Source: DASZHJ01 sp035280245 (GTDB taxonomy: Bacteria; Pseudomonadota; Alphaproteobacteria; ATCC43930; CGMCC-115725). Taken from it: a DNA stretch of 64,000 bases. Below are positions 24,353 to 32,591 of the stretch, one piece after another (positions within the stretch are counted from its first letter, which is position 1; each line of letters begins with the position of its first letter). The notes beneath the pieces were generated by a model, which made no database searches, was not told the origin of the DNA, and saw only the letters and a program-made list of their open reading frames with translations. Both the position numbers and the translations under genes were made by a program. The stretch is taken from positions 31,724 to 95,723 of the forward strand of contig DATEGF010000121.1 in NCBI GenBank assembly GCA_035280245.1. The letters run 5' to 3'.

Positions 24353-26200
24353 ATGGCCACCGTCCAGGAAGTGCTCGGCACGGCGCTCACCCATCATCGC
24401 CGCGGCGAGATCGCGCAAGCCGAGGCACTCTACAAGTTCATCCTCGCCCGCCAGCCGCGCAATCCCGATGCGCTGCACCTGCTCGGCATGGCGGCGCATC
24501 AGGGCGGACGCCACATGGAGGCGCTCTCGCTCATCCAGCAGGCGCTTCAGGTCAACAACGGCGTCGCCGAGTATCACGACCACCTCGGCGTGGTGCTGAT
24601 CGCGCTCGGGCGACACGAGGAGGCCATCACCGCGCTCCGCCATACGCTCGGCATGGATCAGAAGCGGCCGAACACCTGGATCGCGCTCGGCCGCGCGCAG
24701 ATGAATCTGAGCCGCGTACCGCGCGCGCTCGAATCCTTCAAGTCCGCGCTCGAGCTCGCGCCCGACAATGTCGACGCGCTCTCCAATATCGGCGTCTGCT
24801 ACTACGAGATGGAACGGCTCGAGGAGGCAAAGGCGAATTTTCAAGCGGCGCTTCGGCAGAACCCCGCGGTCGCCGCGATCTGGAACAACATGGGCGCGAT
24901 CCAGATCGAGCAGGGCGACGCTGACGCCAGCGTCGAGGCCTACGAGGAAGCGATCCGCCGCGACCCCGGCTATTCCCAGGCTTTTTGCAACCGGCTGATG
25001 AACGAGCAGTACCGGCCTTCGGTGACGCCGGAGCGGCTGCTGGAGCTGAGCCGCGGCTGGGACGAGCATTACACGCCAAAACCCGCGCCCACGCTGGCGC
25101 CGCGGCCGCGCAATCCCGGCGAGCCCGTTCGCGTGGGCTTCGTATCGCCCGATCTCTGCCGGGCGCCGGTCGGGTATTTCGTGTGCGGCATGCTGCGCAG
25201 TCTCGACCGCCGCGGCTTCACCACGCTGGTCTATTCGACGACGCCGCGCCTCGATGATCTCTCGGCCGACATCAAGCGCCACGTCAATCTCTGGCGCGAT
25301 GTGCGCGCGCTCTCCGACGACCGGCTGCTGATGACGATCCGCGCCGACGGCGTCGACGTGCTGTTCGATCTCGCGGGTCATACCAAGGGCAATCGGCTCC
25401 GCGTGTTCGCGCGCCGCGCGGCGCCCGTGCAGGTGACCTGGGCCGGCTACGTCGGCACGACGGGCATGAGCACCATGGACTATATCCTGGCCGATCGCCT
25501 GCAGATCCCCGAGGCGGACGAGCGCTTCTATACCGAGCGCGTCATCCGCATGCCCCACGACTACGTCTGCTACGAGCCGCCGCCCTATTCGCCGCTGGTG
25601 GGTCCGCTGCCCGCCGAGCGCAACGGGCACGTCACCTTCGGTGGCTTCCACAACGTGGGCAAGGCGGGTGCGCTCTCGGTGGCGACCTGGGCACGCGTGC
25701 TGCACGCGGTGCCGGACTCGAAGCTGATCCTCGCTTACAAGAAGCTCAACGACCCCGTGGTGGCAACGCGGCTCCGCCGGCGCTTCGCCGAGGCCGGCAT
25801 CCCCGACGAGCGCGTGACCATCGAGGGCTCGACGCCGCATTGGCAGCTGCTCAACCGCTACAACGACATCGACGTCGGCCTCGACAGCCGCCCCTATAGC
25901 GGCGGACTCACCACGCTCGAGGCGATGTGGATGGGCGTGCCGGTGGTGACGACGCCCGGTCGCACCTTCGCGGGCCGGCATTCCCTGACGCACCTTACCA
26001 ACGCGGGGTTCGGCGAGCTCGTCGCCGCCGACGAGGACGGCTACGTCCGCCTCGCCACCGAGCTCGCCGCCGACCGCAAGCACCTCGCCGAGCTCCGCCG
26101 CAGCCTGCGGCCGCGTCTTGTCGATAGCCCCCTCATGGACCCCCGCCGCTTCGCGCGCGATTTCGGCGAGATGGTGCGCGGCATCGTGAAGCCGGCGTGA
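24353..26200 (+). CDS. TPR-containing O-GlcNAc-transferase-like glycosyltransferase (GT41)
   Basis: 615 aa. Residues 1-200 hold about five TPR repeats (for example AEALYKFILARQPRNPDALHLLG and LEEAKANFQAALRQNP). Residues 260-615 are the GT41 catalytic region in two halves: VRVGFVSPDL with SLDRRGF, and the UDP-binding half with FGGFHNVGKAGALSVATWARVL, LILAYKKL and the signature LDSRPYSGGLTTLEAMWMGVPV. Layout and length match bacterial SPINDLY/OGT-like proteins that transfer GlcNAc or another sugar to protein Ser/Thr. It stands divergent to the GT4 pair, and these three probably act on a common acceptor (inference). Confidence 0.85.
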   Translation: MATVQEVLGTALTHHRRGEIAQAEALYKFILARQPRNPDALHLLGMAAHQGGRHMEALSLIQQALQVNNGVAEYHDHLGVVLIALGRHEEAITALRHTLGMDQKRPNTWIALGRAQMNLSRVPRALESFKSALELAPDNVDALSNIGVCYYEMERLEEAKANFQAALRQNPAVAAIWNNMGAIQIEQGDADASVEAYEEAIRRDPGYSQAFCNRLMNEQYRPSVTPERLLELSRGWDEHYTPKPAPTLAPRPRNPGEPVRVGFVSPDLCRAPVGYFVCGMLRSLDRRGFTTLVYSTTPRLDDLSADIKRHVNLWRDVRALSDDRLLMTIRADGVDVLFDLAGHTKGNRLRVFARRAAPVQVTWAGYVGTTGMSTMDYILADRLQIPEADERFYTERVIRMPHDYVCYEPPPYSPLVGPLPAERNGHVTFGGFHNVGKAGALSVATWARVLHAVPDSKLILAYKKLNDPVVATRLRRRFAEAGIPDERVTIEGSTPHWQLLNRYNDIDVGLDSRPYSGGLTTLEAMWMGVPVVTTPGRTFAGRHSLTHLTNAGFGELVAADEDGYVRLATELAADRKHLAELRRSLRPRLVDSPLMDPRRFARDFGEMVRGIVKPA

Positions 26201-26207
26201 CGCGCGC

Positions 26208-27215
26208 TTAGTGCGTTGCCGCCAGCGTCTCCTCGGCGTGCCGATCGGCGCCGGAGGGAAGCGCGATGTCCGGGTTGGCGACCCAAGTCTCGACATCGCG
26301 GCGCACTACCTCGGCCCCGAGATCGCGCAGCAGCATGTGATAGCCCGTGGGATAGAAGGCGATGCGCCGCGGCCCGTCGGTCGGGAGCGCCGCCAGGAAC
26401 TTGCGCGTCGACTCCCGCGGGATGAGGTCGTCGTGGTCGCCGTAGAGGAACAGCATCGGCGCGTGGAGCTGGGGCGCCGCCGCGAGAGCGTCGTCCATCA
26501 GGTCGACCAGGCCCTTGATGGCGGCGATGCGCGTCTCCTTGATCACCAGCGGATCGCGGCTGAGGGCGCGCAGCATCTCGATGTTGTCGGAGGGCATGAT
26601 GCCGAGACCGTGGCCCGAGAGCTTCATGCCCGGCAAGAGATTGTCGCCGAACCAGAGTGCCAGGCGCTCCGGCCCCGTCATGGTGCTGCGGCCCCAGACC
26701 GCCGGCGCCACCAGAATGAGCCCGGCAACGGCGGGGCGCGGCGCGCCCTCGACCCCGGTCTCGGTCACGATCGCGACCGCGCCGCCCATGCTCTCGCCGA
26801 GGAGAAAGATGGGTACGCCTGAATAGCGCGCGTGCAGCACCGCGGTTGCCCCACTCGCGTCCGCCGCGAGCCGCGGCGCGCCCGCCCAGAGCCCGTGATC
26901 CGGCGCCGCGCCAAAACCGCGCTGGTCATAAGCGAAGGTGGCGATGCCCAGTTTCGCCCAGGACTCGCCGGTGTCCGTGAACGCGTTCGAGTAGTCGTTG
27001 AAGCCGTGGAGCGCCAGGATCACTGCTTTGGGCTTGCCTTCCGGCAGCCAGGATTTGAGCGGCAGCCGCATGCCATCGTCGGCGATGAGAGCGGACGCGG
27101 TGATCGCCGGCGCGACGCTACCGGGTGGCGACGGCGGACCCGCGGGGTCCGGGCCAGCGCACGCCGCGATGAGCGCGAGCGCGAGGACAGCGGCGAGGAG
27201 CCGGAGCCTGCTCAT
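26208..27215 (-). CDS. Lipoprotein alpha/beta-hydrolase (monoacylglycerol lipase/lysophospholipase-like)
   Basis: 335 aa. The N-terminus is a lipoprotein signal (LLAAVLALALIAAC, lipidated Cys at about 19) followed by a Pro-rich linker. The hydrolase core has oxyanion strand ILALHGFNDYS, nucleophile elbow GESMGG, Asp in LYGDHDDLIP and His in GYHMLLRD, the pattern of Hydrolase_4 / PldB-type lysophospholipases. Expected in the periplasm or outer membrane, cleaving monoacyl lipids. Its ATG overlaps the stop of the ABC ATPase gene by four bases, so the two are made together. Confidence 0.85.
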   Translation of the reverse strand: MSRLRLLAAVLALALIAACAGPDPAGPPSPPGSVAPAITASALIADDGMRLPLKSWLPEGKPKAVILALHGFNDYSNAFTDTGESWAKLGIATFAYDQRGFGAAPDHGLWAGAPRLAADASGATAVLHARYSGVPIFLLGESMGGAVAIVTETGVEGAPRPAVAGLILVAPAVWGRSTMTGPERLALWFGDNLLPGMKLSGHGLGIMPSDNIEMLRALSRDPLVIKETRIAAIKGLVDLMDDALAAAPQLHAPMLFLYGDHDDLIPRESTRKFLAALPTDGPRRIAFYPTGYHMLLRDLGAEVVRRDVETWVANPDIALPSGADRHAEETLAATH

Positions 27216-28219
27216 GCGCGGTTGCGCCCGGCACTTCCGGTCAGCTGCAGGAACACCGCCTCGAGGTCGGTCTCCTCGCTCTGGACATCGCGAATCGTCA
27301 AGCCATGCGCCAGGATCGCCGCGAATACGGGGGCCAGCGTCGTGCCGCTCGGGCGGTAGTGATAGACGAGCCTGTCGGGTGCCGCGAGCGTGAGGCCGAG
27401 CGCTACCAGACCGGGCGGCAGCGCCACCACGGGCTCCGCGAGCGTGATCGAGAGCGTCTTCGCGTCAATGCGCCCCACCAGCGCCGCGGTGGTGTCGCAG
27501 GCGACCACCGTGCCGCGGTCGATGATCGCAATGCGATCGCAGAGCGTCTCCGCCTCCTCGAGATAGTGTGTGGTGAGGAGCACGGTGGTGCCGGTGGCGT
27601 TGAGCGAGCGCACGAGCTCCCAGAGCTGACGGCGCAGCTCGACATCGACGCCGGCCGTCGGCTCGTCCAGCACCAGCACCGGCGGCGCGTGCACCATCGC
27701 CTTGCCGATCATCAGCCGCCGCTTCATGCCGCCCGAGAGCGTGCGGGCATAGGCATTCGCCTGCGCCGTCAGGTTGAGGGACCCCAGGATCTCGTCGGTG
27801 CGCCGCTCGGATTTGGGCACGCCATAGAGGCCGGCCTGCAGGTCCAGAAGCTCGCGCGGCGTGAAAAACGCGTCGATGTTGAGCTCCTGCGCGACGACAC
27901 CGATGGCGGCGCGGGCCTGGCGCGGATGCGCGTCGATATCGATGCCCCAGATCTCCGCGCTGCCGCCGGTCTTCACCACCATCCCCGCGAGGATGTTGAT
28001 GAGCGTCGACTTGCCGGCGCCATTGGGGCCGAGCAGGCCGAAGATCGAGCCGCGGGGGATCACAAGATCGACGGCGTCGAGCGCGAGCTTGTCGGGCTGG
28101 CGATTGCTGCCGCGATAGATCTTGGTGAGGCCGCGCACCGCGACGGCAGGTGCGGGCCGTGGCCCGGCCTGGAGCGCGGCGTCTTGATCTGGCGTCCGGC
28201 GAACGGGGTAGCTGGTCAT
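27212..28219 (-). CDS. ABC transporter ATP-binding protein (ABC-2/CcmA type)
   Basis: 335 aa from ATG 28219; in-frame ATGs at 28246 and 28291 are alternatives and none has a clear Shine-Dalgarno sequence. Walker A GPNGAGKST, Q-loop VVAQELNIDAFFTPREL, signature LSGGMKRRLMIGKA, Walker B VLVLDEPTAGVD and switch H in LTTHYLEEAE: a NodI/CcmA-like exporter ATPase. The C-terminal 100 residues form the accessory domain seen in DrrA-like ATPases. No ABC-2 permease is encoded on either side; instead the gene is coupled to a lipoprotein lipase. It must work with a permease elsewhere (inference). Confidence 0.85.
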   Translation of the reverse strand: MTSYPVRRTPDQDAALQAGPRPAPAVAVRGLTKIYRGSNRQPDKLALDAVDLVIPRGSIFGLLGPNGAGKSTLINILAGMVVKTGGSAEIWGIDIDAHPRQARAAIGVVAQELNIDAFFTPRELLDLQAGLYGVPKSERRTDEILGSLNLTAQANAYARTLSGGMKRRLMIGKAMVHAPPVLVLDEPTAGVDVELRRQLWELVRSLNATGTTVLLTTHYLEEAETLCDRIAIIDRGTVVACDTTAALVGRIDAKTLSITLAEPVVALPPGLVALGLTLAAPDRLVYHYRPSGTTLAPVFAAILAHGLTIRDVQSEETDLEAVFLQLTGSAGRNRA

Positions 28220-28280
28220 TGATTGTACGGGGGCAAGGGGTATCATCCGCGCGCCGACGGGGTCAACGCCGCCAGGGATC

Positions 28281-28508
28281 ATGAGCGCCATGCAGCCTTT
28301 CGAAGTGATTTATGTTCCGGCGGAGGTCGTTGCCTGCGACGGCGGCGGCGGCGTGGATGGCCATCCCCGGGTCTTCCTCAATCTTTCCGCGGAAGGGAAG
28401 ATCGAGTGCCCCTACTGCTCGCGGCTCTTCGTCCTCGAGTCGAAGCGCGGCCAGCCGCTCACTGCGGGTCCCGCCGCCGGCGGCCCCGAGGCCGCGCCGA
28501 AGCCTTGA
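28281..28508 (+). CDS. Zinc-finger CHCC domain protein (NDUFS6-like)
   Basis: 75 aa. It has the CHCC zinc-finger pattern: C20 (VACDGGGG), H28 (GHPRVFLNL), C43 and C46 (IECPYCSRLF), with the acidic/Gly loop and the basic YCSRLF end typical of the family. In mitochondria the homologous domain is in the complex I subunit NDUFS6; in alphaproteobacteria it is a short stand-alone protein. Its TGA overlaps the TTG start of polA, so it is the first gene of a two-gene unit. Confidence 0.85.
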   Translation: MSAMQPFEVIYVPAEVVACDGGGGVDGHPRVFLNLSAEGKIECPYCSRLFVLESKRGQPLTAGPAAGGPEAAPKP

Positions 28509-31321
28509 CCAAGCTCAAGCACGTCTACCTCGTCGACGGCTCCGGATACATCTTTCGGGCGTACCACGCGCTGCCGCCGCTGACGCGGCCCGACGGCACG
28601 CCGGTCGGCGCCGTGCTCGGTTTCACGAATATGCTCCTGAAGCTGCTGCGCGAAACCGACGCCGATCACATCGCCGTGGTGTTCGACGCCTCTCAGCGCA
28701 CCTTCCGCAACAAGATCTACGCGGACTACAAGGCGAACCGCCCCGACACACCCGACGACCTGATCCCGCAATTCAAGCTGGTGCGTGAGGCGACGGACGC
28801 CATGAACGTCGCCCGCATCGAGCAGGTGGATTACGAGGCGGATGATCTCATTGCGGCCTATGCCAAGGCCGCGGTTAAGGCGGGCGCCACCGTCACCGTC
28901 GTCTCCTCGGACAAGGATCTGATGCAGCTGGTCACCGACAAAGTCCAGATGCTCGATCCCATCAAGAACAAGCCGATCGGCGCGCCCGAAGTGCGCGAGA
29001 AGTTCGGCGTCGATCCCGATAAAGTGATCGAGGTGCAGGCGCTGATCGGCGACAGCGTCGACAACGTGCCGGGCGTGCCGGGGATCGGCGTCAAGACCGC
29101 GGCGGAGCTGATCGGCGTCTACGGCTCGCTCGAGAACCTGCTGAAGCGCGCCGAGGAGATCAAGCAGCCGAAGCGCCGGCAGAATCTGATCGAATTCGCC
29201 GAGCAGGCGCGCATCTCGAAGAGGCTGGTGACGCTCGACGCCGACGTGCCGCTGCCGTTGCCCATCGATGCGCTCGCCGTGAAAGCGCTCGATGGCAGGA
29301 AGCTCGGCGCGTTCCTGCAGACGCAGAATTTCCGCGCGCTGATGAACCGCCTCGACGCGCAGCTCCGATCGGCGATCGACAAGGACGCGCCGCCACCCGC
29401 TCCCGCTGCGGCACCCACGCCGGCATCGACCGGCGCCAACGGCGCGATGGCCGTAGCGGTGCCGGTGAATCTGGGCGCGGCGAAGCCCGCCTACGAGGCG
29501 GTGACGGAGATGCCCGCGCTCGAGCGCTGGATTGCCCGCGCGCTCGCCGAGGGCAGCGTGGCGGTAGCGGTGGAAACCGCGTCTTCTGACGCCATGCAGA
29601 CGACCTTCTTGGGCGTGGCGCTCGCGGTCGAGCCGGGGGCCGCGTGCTACATCCCGCTCGATCGGCGCGCGCCGAACGACGGCCTCGATCTCGGCGGCGC
29701 GGGCGCGAAGCAGATCCCGCAGGAGCGCGCACTCGAGCGTCTCAAGGCGCTGCTGGAAGACCCCGGCGTCCTCAAGGTCGGCCACAACGCCAAGTTCGCG
29801 ATCGAGGTGCTCCGGCGCCGCGGTATCGCCATGGCGCCGGTCGACGACACGCTGCTGCTCTCCTTCGTGCTCGAGGGCGGCCGGCATGGCCACGACCTCG
29901 ACGAGCTGGCGCCGCTCCACTTCGGCCACGAGATGATCAAGCTCAAGGAGCTCATCGGCAGCGGCAAGAGCCAGATCGAGCTCGCGGCGGTGCCGCTCGA
30001 CCGCGCCCGTGATTTCGTGGCGGAGCAGGCGGACTATGCGCTGCGTCTCCATCGCCTGCTGCGGCCGCGGCTCATCGCCGAGCACATGGTGAGCTTCTAC
30101 GAGACCGTTGAGCGGCCCCTTGTGCCGGTGGTGGCGGAGATGGAGCGCGCGGGGATCATGGTCGACCGCGCCCGGCTCCGCGAGCTCTCCGAGGATTTCG
30201 GCGGGCGGATGGAGGAGCTCGAGCGCGAGATCTACAAGCTCGCGGGCCACGAGTTCAACCTGGGCTCACCCAAGCAGCTGGGCGAGGTGCTGTTCGACGA
30301 ATTGAAACTTGCCCCCGGCAAGAAGATGAAGACCGGCGCCTACGGCACCGACGCGAGCGTGCTCGAGGAGCTCGCCGAGGATCATCCATTGCCACAGCGT
30401 GTCCTCGACTGGCGCCAGCTGCAGAAGCTCAAGAGCACCTACGCCGACACGCTGGCGGACGAGATCAACCCCGAGACCGGCCGCATCCACACGAGCTATT
30501 CGCTCGCGGGCGCGGTCACCGGCAGGCTCTCCTCGACCGATCCCAACCTGCAAAACATCCCGATCCGCTCCGAGGAGGGCCGCAAGATCCGCCGCGCCTT
30601 CGTCGCGGCGCCGGGCCACGTGCTGCTGTCGGCGGACTACAGCCAGATCGAGCTCAGGCTCGTGGCCCATGTCGCGGGCATCGAGGCCCTCAAGGAGGCA
30701 TTCAAGCGCGGCGACGACATCCACGCCATGACCGCGAGCGAGGTGTTCGGCGTCCCCATGAAGAAGATGGACGCCACCACGCGCCGGCGCGCCAAGGCGA
30801 TCAACTTCGGCATCATCTACGGCATCAGCCCCTTCGGCCTCGGTCGCCAGATCCAGGTGCCGCAGTCCGAGGCCGCCGCCTACATCAAGGCCTATTTCGA
30901 GCGCTTCCCCGGCATCCGCGACTATATGGAGCGGATGAAGCAGCTCTGTCGCGAGCGCGGCTACGTCGAGACGATCTTCGGCCGGCGCTGCGCCATTCCC
31001 GGCATCAAGGATGGGAACTACGCACGCCGCAATTTCGCGGAGCGCCAAGCGATCAACGCGCCGTTGCAAGGCTCCGCCGCCGACATCATCAAGCGCGCCA
31101 TGGCGCGGGTGCCGGTGGCGCTCACGAAAGCCGGCCTCAAGGCCCGCATGCTGCTCCAGGTGCACGACGAGCTGGTCTTCGAGGTGCCGGTCAAGGAGAC
31201 CAACGAGGTGGCATCACTCGTGAAAGAGGTCATGGAGGGCGCGGTCGGCCCCTCGCATACCCTTTCGGTGCCCCTGGTGGTGGAGACCGGCTCGGCGCAG
31301 AATTGGGAAGAGGCGCATTGA
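28505..31321 (+). CDS. polA: DNA polymerase I with inactivated proofreading site
   Basis: 938 aa from TTG 28505 (TTGA overlap with the zinc-finger gene; no ATG lies near the homology start). Residues 1-290: 5'-3' exonuclease with YEADDLIAAYA, SSDKDL, GDSVDNVPGVPGIGVKTA. Residues 330-520: 3'-5' exonuclease fold. Residues 540-938: polymerase with motif A DYSQIELR, motif B RRAKAINFGIIYG, motif C VHDELVFE. In the proofreading domain four of five catalytic residues of the E. coli enzyme are replaced: D355 by A355, D424 by A432 (NAKFAIEV), Y497 by F504 and D501 by Q508 (FVAEQAD); only E357 remains. Repair and Okazaki processing should work; editing should not. Confidence 0.93.
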   Translation: MTKLKHVYLVDGSGYIFRAYHALPPLTRPDGTPVGAVLGFTNMLLKLLRETDADHIAVVFDASQRTFRNKIYADYKANRPDTPDDLIPQFKLVREATDAMNVARIEQVDYEADDLIAAYAKAAVKAGATVTVVSSDKDLMQLVTDKVQMLDPIKNKPIGAPEVREKFGVDPDKVIEVQALIGDSVDNVPGVPGIGVKTAAELIGVYGSLENLLKRAEEIKQPKRRQNLIEFAEQARISKRLVTLDADVPLPLPIDALAVKALDGRKLGAFLQTQNFRALMNRLDAQLRSAIDKDAPPPAPAAAPTPASTGANGAMAVAVPVNLGAAKPAYEAVTEMPALERWIARALAEGSVAVAVETASSDAMQTTFLGVALAVEPGAACYIPLDRRAPNDGLDLGGAGAKQIPQERALERLKALLEDPGVLKVGHNAKFAIEVLRRRGIAMAPVDDTLLLSFVLEGGRHGHDLDELAPLHFGHEMIKLKELIGSGKSQIELAAVPLDRARDFVAEQADYALRLHRLLRPRLIAEHMVSFYETVERPLVPVVAEMERAGIMVDRARLRELSEDFGGRMEELEREIYKLAGHEFNLGSPKQLGEVLFDELKLAPGKKMKTGAYGTDASVLEELAEDHPLPQRVLDWRQLQKLKSTYADTLADEINPETGRIHTSYSLAGAVTGRLSSTDPNLQNIPIRSEEGRKIRRAFVAAPGHVLLSADYSQIELRLVAHVAGIEALKEAFKRGDDIHAMTASEVFGVPMKKMDATTRRRAKAINFGIIYGISPFGLGRQIQVPQSEAAAYIKAYFERFPGIRDYMERMKQLCRERGYVETIFGRRCAIPGIKDGNYARRNFAERQAINAPLQGSAADIIKRAMARVPVALTKAGLKARMLLQVHDELVFEVPVKETNEVASLVKEVMEGAVGPSHTLSVPLVVETGSAQNWEEAH

Positions 31322-31343
31322 GCGCCATCCGAAGGAGGCTCTC

Positions 31344-31772
31344 ATGAAAGCGACCGTCGTCGAGCAGGATTTCGCCGTGGCCTCGCAGGTGACCACCGCC
31401 GACATCGCGGACATCGCGAAAGAGGGCGTGAAGACCCTGATCAACAACCGTCCCGACGGCGAGGAGCCGGGCCAGCTCGCCTCCGCCGAGGCGCGCGTTG
31501 AGGCCGAGAAGCTCGGCCTCCAGTACATCTACCTCCCGGTCCAGACCGGCACGATCACCGCTGCCGACGTCGACGCCTTTGCCCGCGCGCTCAAGGGCAG
31601 CCCGAAGCCGGTCGTGGCACACTGCCGCTCGGGCACCCGCTGCTACCTCCTCTGGGCCGCGACTCAAGCCGCCCAAGGCAAGGACGTGAACCAGTTGGTG
31701 ATGCGCGCCGCCGGCGACGGCTATGACATCCGTGCCCTGCCGGATCTGCTGCGGCGGATCGGCAAGGCCTGA
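31344..31772 (+). CDS. DUF442 / TIGR01244-type phosphatase-like protein
   Basis: 142 aa. The fold pattern is that of the beta-lactamase-hydrolase-like (Blh/DUF442) domain, related to dual-specificity phosphatases: VASQVTTADIADIAKEGVKT, LINNRPDGEEPGQ, YIYLPVQTGTIT, and the active loop VAHCRSGTRCYLLWA with the reactive cysteine of HCRSGTR. Some members act in sulfide or phosphate metabolism; the function of stand-alone members is not settled. GGAGG precedes the ATG and it follows polA by 22 bases, so cotranscription is likely. Confidence 0.85.
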   Translation: MKATVVEQDFAVASQVTTADIADIAKEGVKTLINNRPDGEEPGQLASAEARVEAEKLGLQYIYLPVQTGTITAADVDAFARALKGSPKPVVAHCRSGTRCYLLWAATQAAQGKDVNQLVMRAAGDGYDIRALPDLLRRIGKA

Positions 31773-31799
31773 GCGACACTTTTCGCGCCTCCCCTTCTT

Positions 31800-31894
31800 C
31801 CGTCATGGCCGGGCTTGTCCCGGCCATCCATGTGGTTGCTCGCGAAGAAAGACGAAAAATTCGTGGATGTCCGGGACAAGCCCGGGCATGACGG
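31800..31894. repeat. REP-type inverted repeat
   Basis: Left arm from 31803 (GTCATGGCCGGGCTTGTCCC) and right arm ending near 31891 (GGGACAAGCCCGGGCATGAC) are near-perfect reverse complements about 29 bases long, separated by an AT-richer spacer. This third repeat family of the window is a common intergenic palindrome in alphaproteobacteria. The rest of 31773-32107 shows no gene I can support. Confidence 0.75.
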
Positions 31895-32107
31895 ACGAGA
31901 GGAGAGGCGAATCTTGGGTGCGGTACGGCTCGATCGAGCAGCCAGAGCTGCTCGATGCCTACCAGAAGTCCGTGCGCTAATCGGCGGCGAGCGCTTGTAT
32001 CGCGACATTGGTTGCGGCAAGCCTGCCTTGCGGCCGCCGATTGCGGCTTGCGCTGAGCCCGGAGCGCGCGAGAATCCGGCATCTCGGCTTTTTCGAGGGA
32101 GAGCCCA

Positions 32108-32569
32108 ATGAAACAGCGTCTCGACCCCGCCACGATCGCGCCCGAGGGCTACAAGGCCATGCGGGCGTTCCAGGCCTACATCACGAACAGCGGCCTCGAG
32201 CACTCGCTGCTCGAGCTCGTGAAGATCCGAGCCTCGCAGATCAACGGCTGCGCCTTCTGCCTGGTCATGCACACCAACGACGCCCGCAAGCTGGGCGAGA
32301 GCGACGAGCGCATGCACCTGCTCAACGCCTGGGAAGAGGCGCCGGTGTTCAGCCCGCGCGAGCGCGCGGCGCTGGCCTGGACCGAGGCCGTGACCCTGGT
32401 CACCGAGGGTCATGTCCCCGACGCCGTCTATGAGGAGGCGCGCAAGCACTTCTCCGAGAAGGAGCTGGTGGATCTCACCTACGCGGTGATGGCGATCAAC
32501 GCCTGGAACCGCATCGCGATCGCGTTCCGCAAGGAGCCCGTCGTCAAGCGCGCCAGCGCTGCCGCCTGA
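32108..32569 (+). CDS. Carboxymuconolactone decarboxylase / AhpD-like protein
   Basis: 153 aa all-helical protein of the CMD/AhpD family. The alkylhydroperoxidase signature is complete: E at LLELVKIRAS, then C48-x-x-C51 (NGCAFCLVMH) and H55, the proton-relay set of peroxidase-active members. Such proteins reduce peroxides or act as thiol-disulfide partners. GGGAG precedes the ATG. The downstream epimerase gene follows after 22 bases, a pairing often seen for CMD-family genes; the two are probably one operon. Confidence 0.85.
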   Translation: MKQRLDPATIAPEGYKAMRAFQAYITNSGLEHSLLELVKIRASQINGCAFCLVMHTNDARKLGESDERMHLLNAWEEAPVFSPRERAALAWTEAVTLVTEGHVPDAVYEEARKHFSEKELVDLTYAVMAINAWNRIAIAFRKEPVVKRASAAA

Positions 32570-32591
32570 ACGACCCGCGGGGCGCGAGCCC

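Noticed and set aside
28412..30250. 612-aa minus-strand open frame opposite polA
   Set aside because: Shadow of polA: no domain, repeated Arg/Asp/His composition, and no ribosome-binding site.
31773..32107. Short frame ending at 31980 in the gap after the DUF442 gene
   Set aside because: It overlaps the DUF442 end and REP repeat arms, has no start signal and no recognisable domain.
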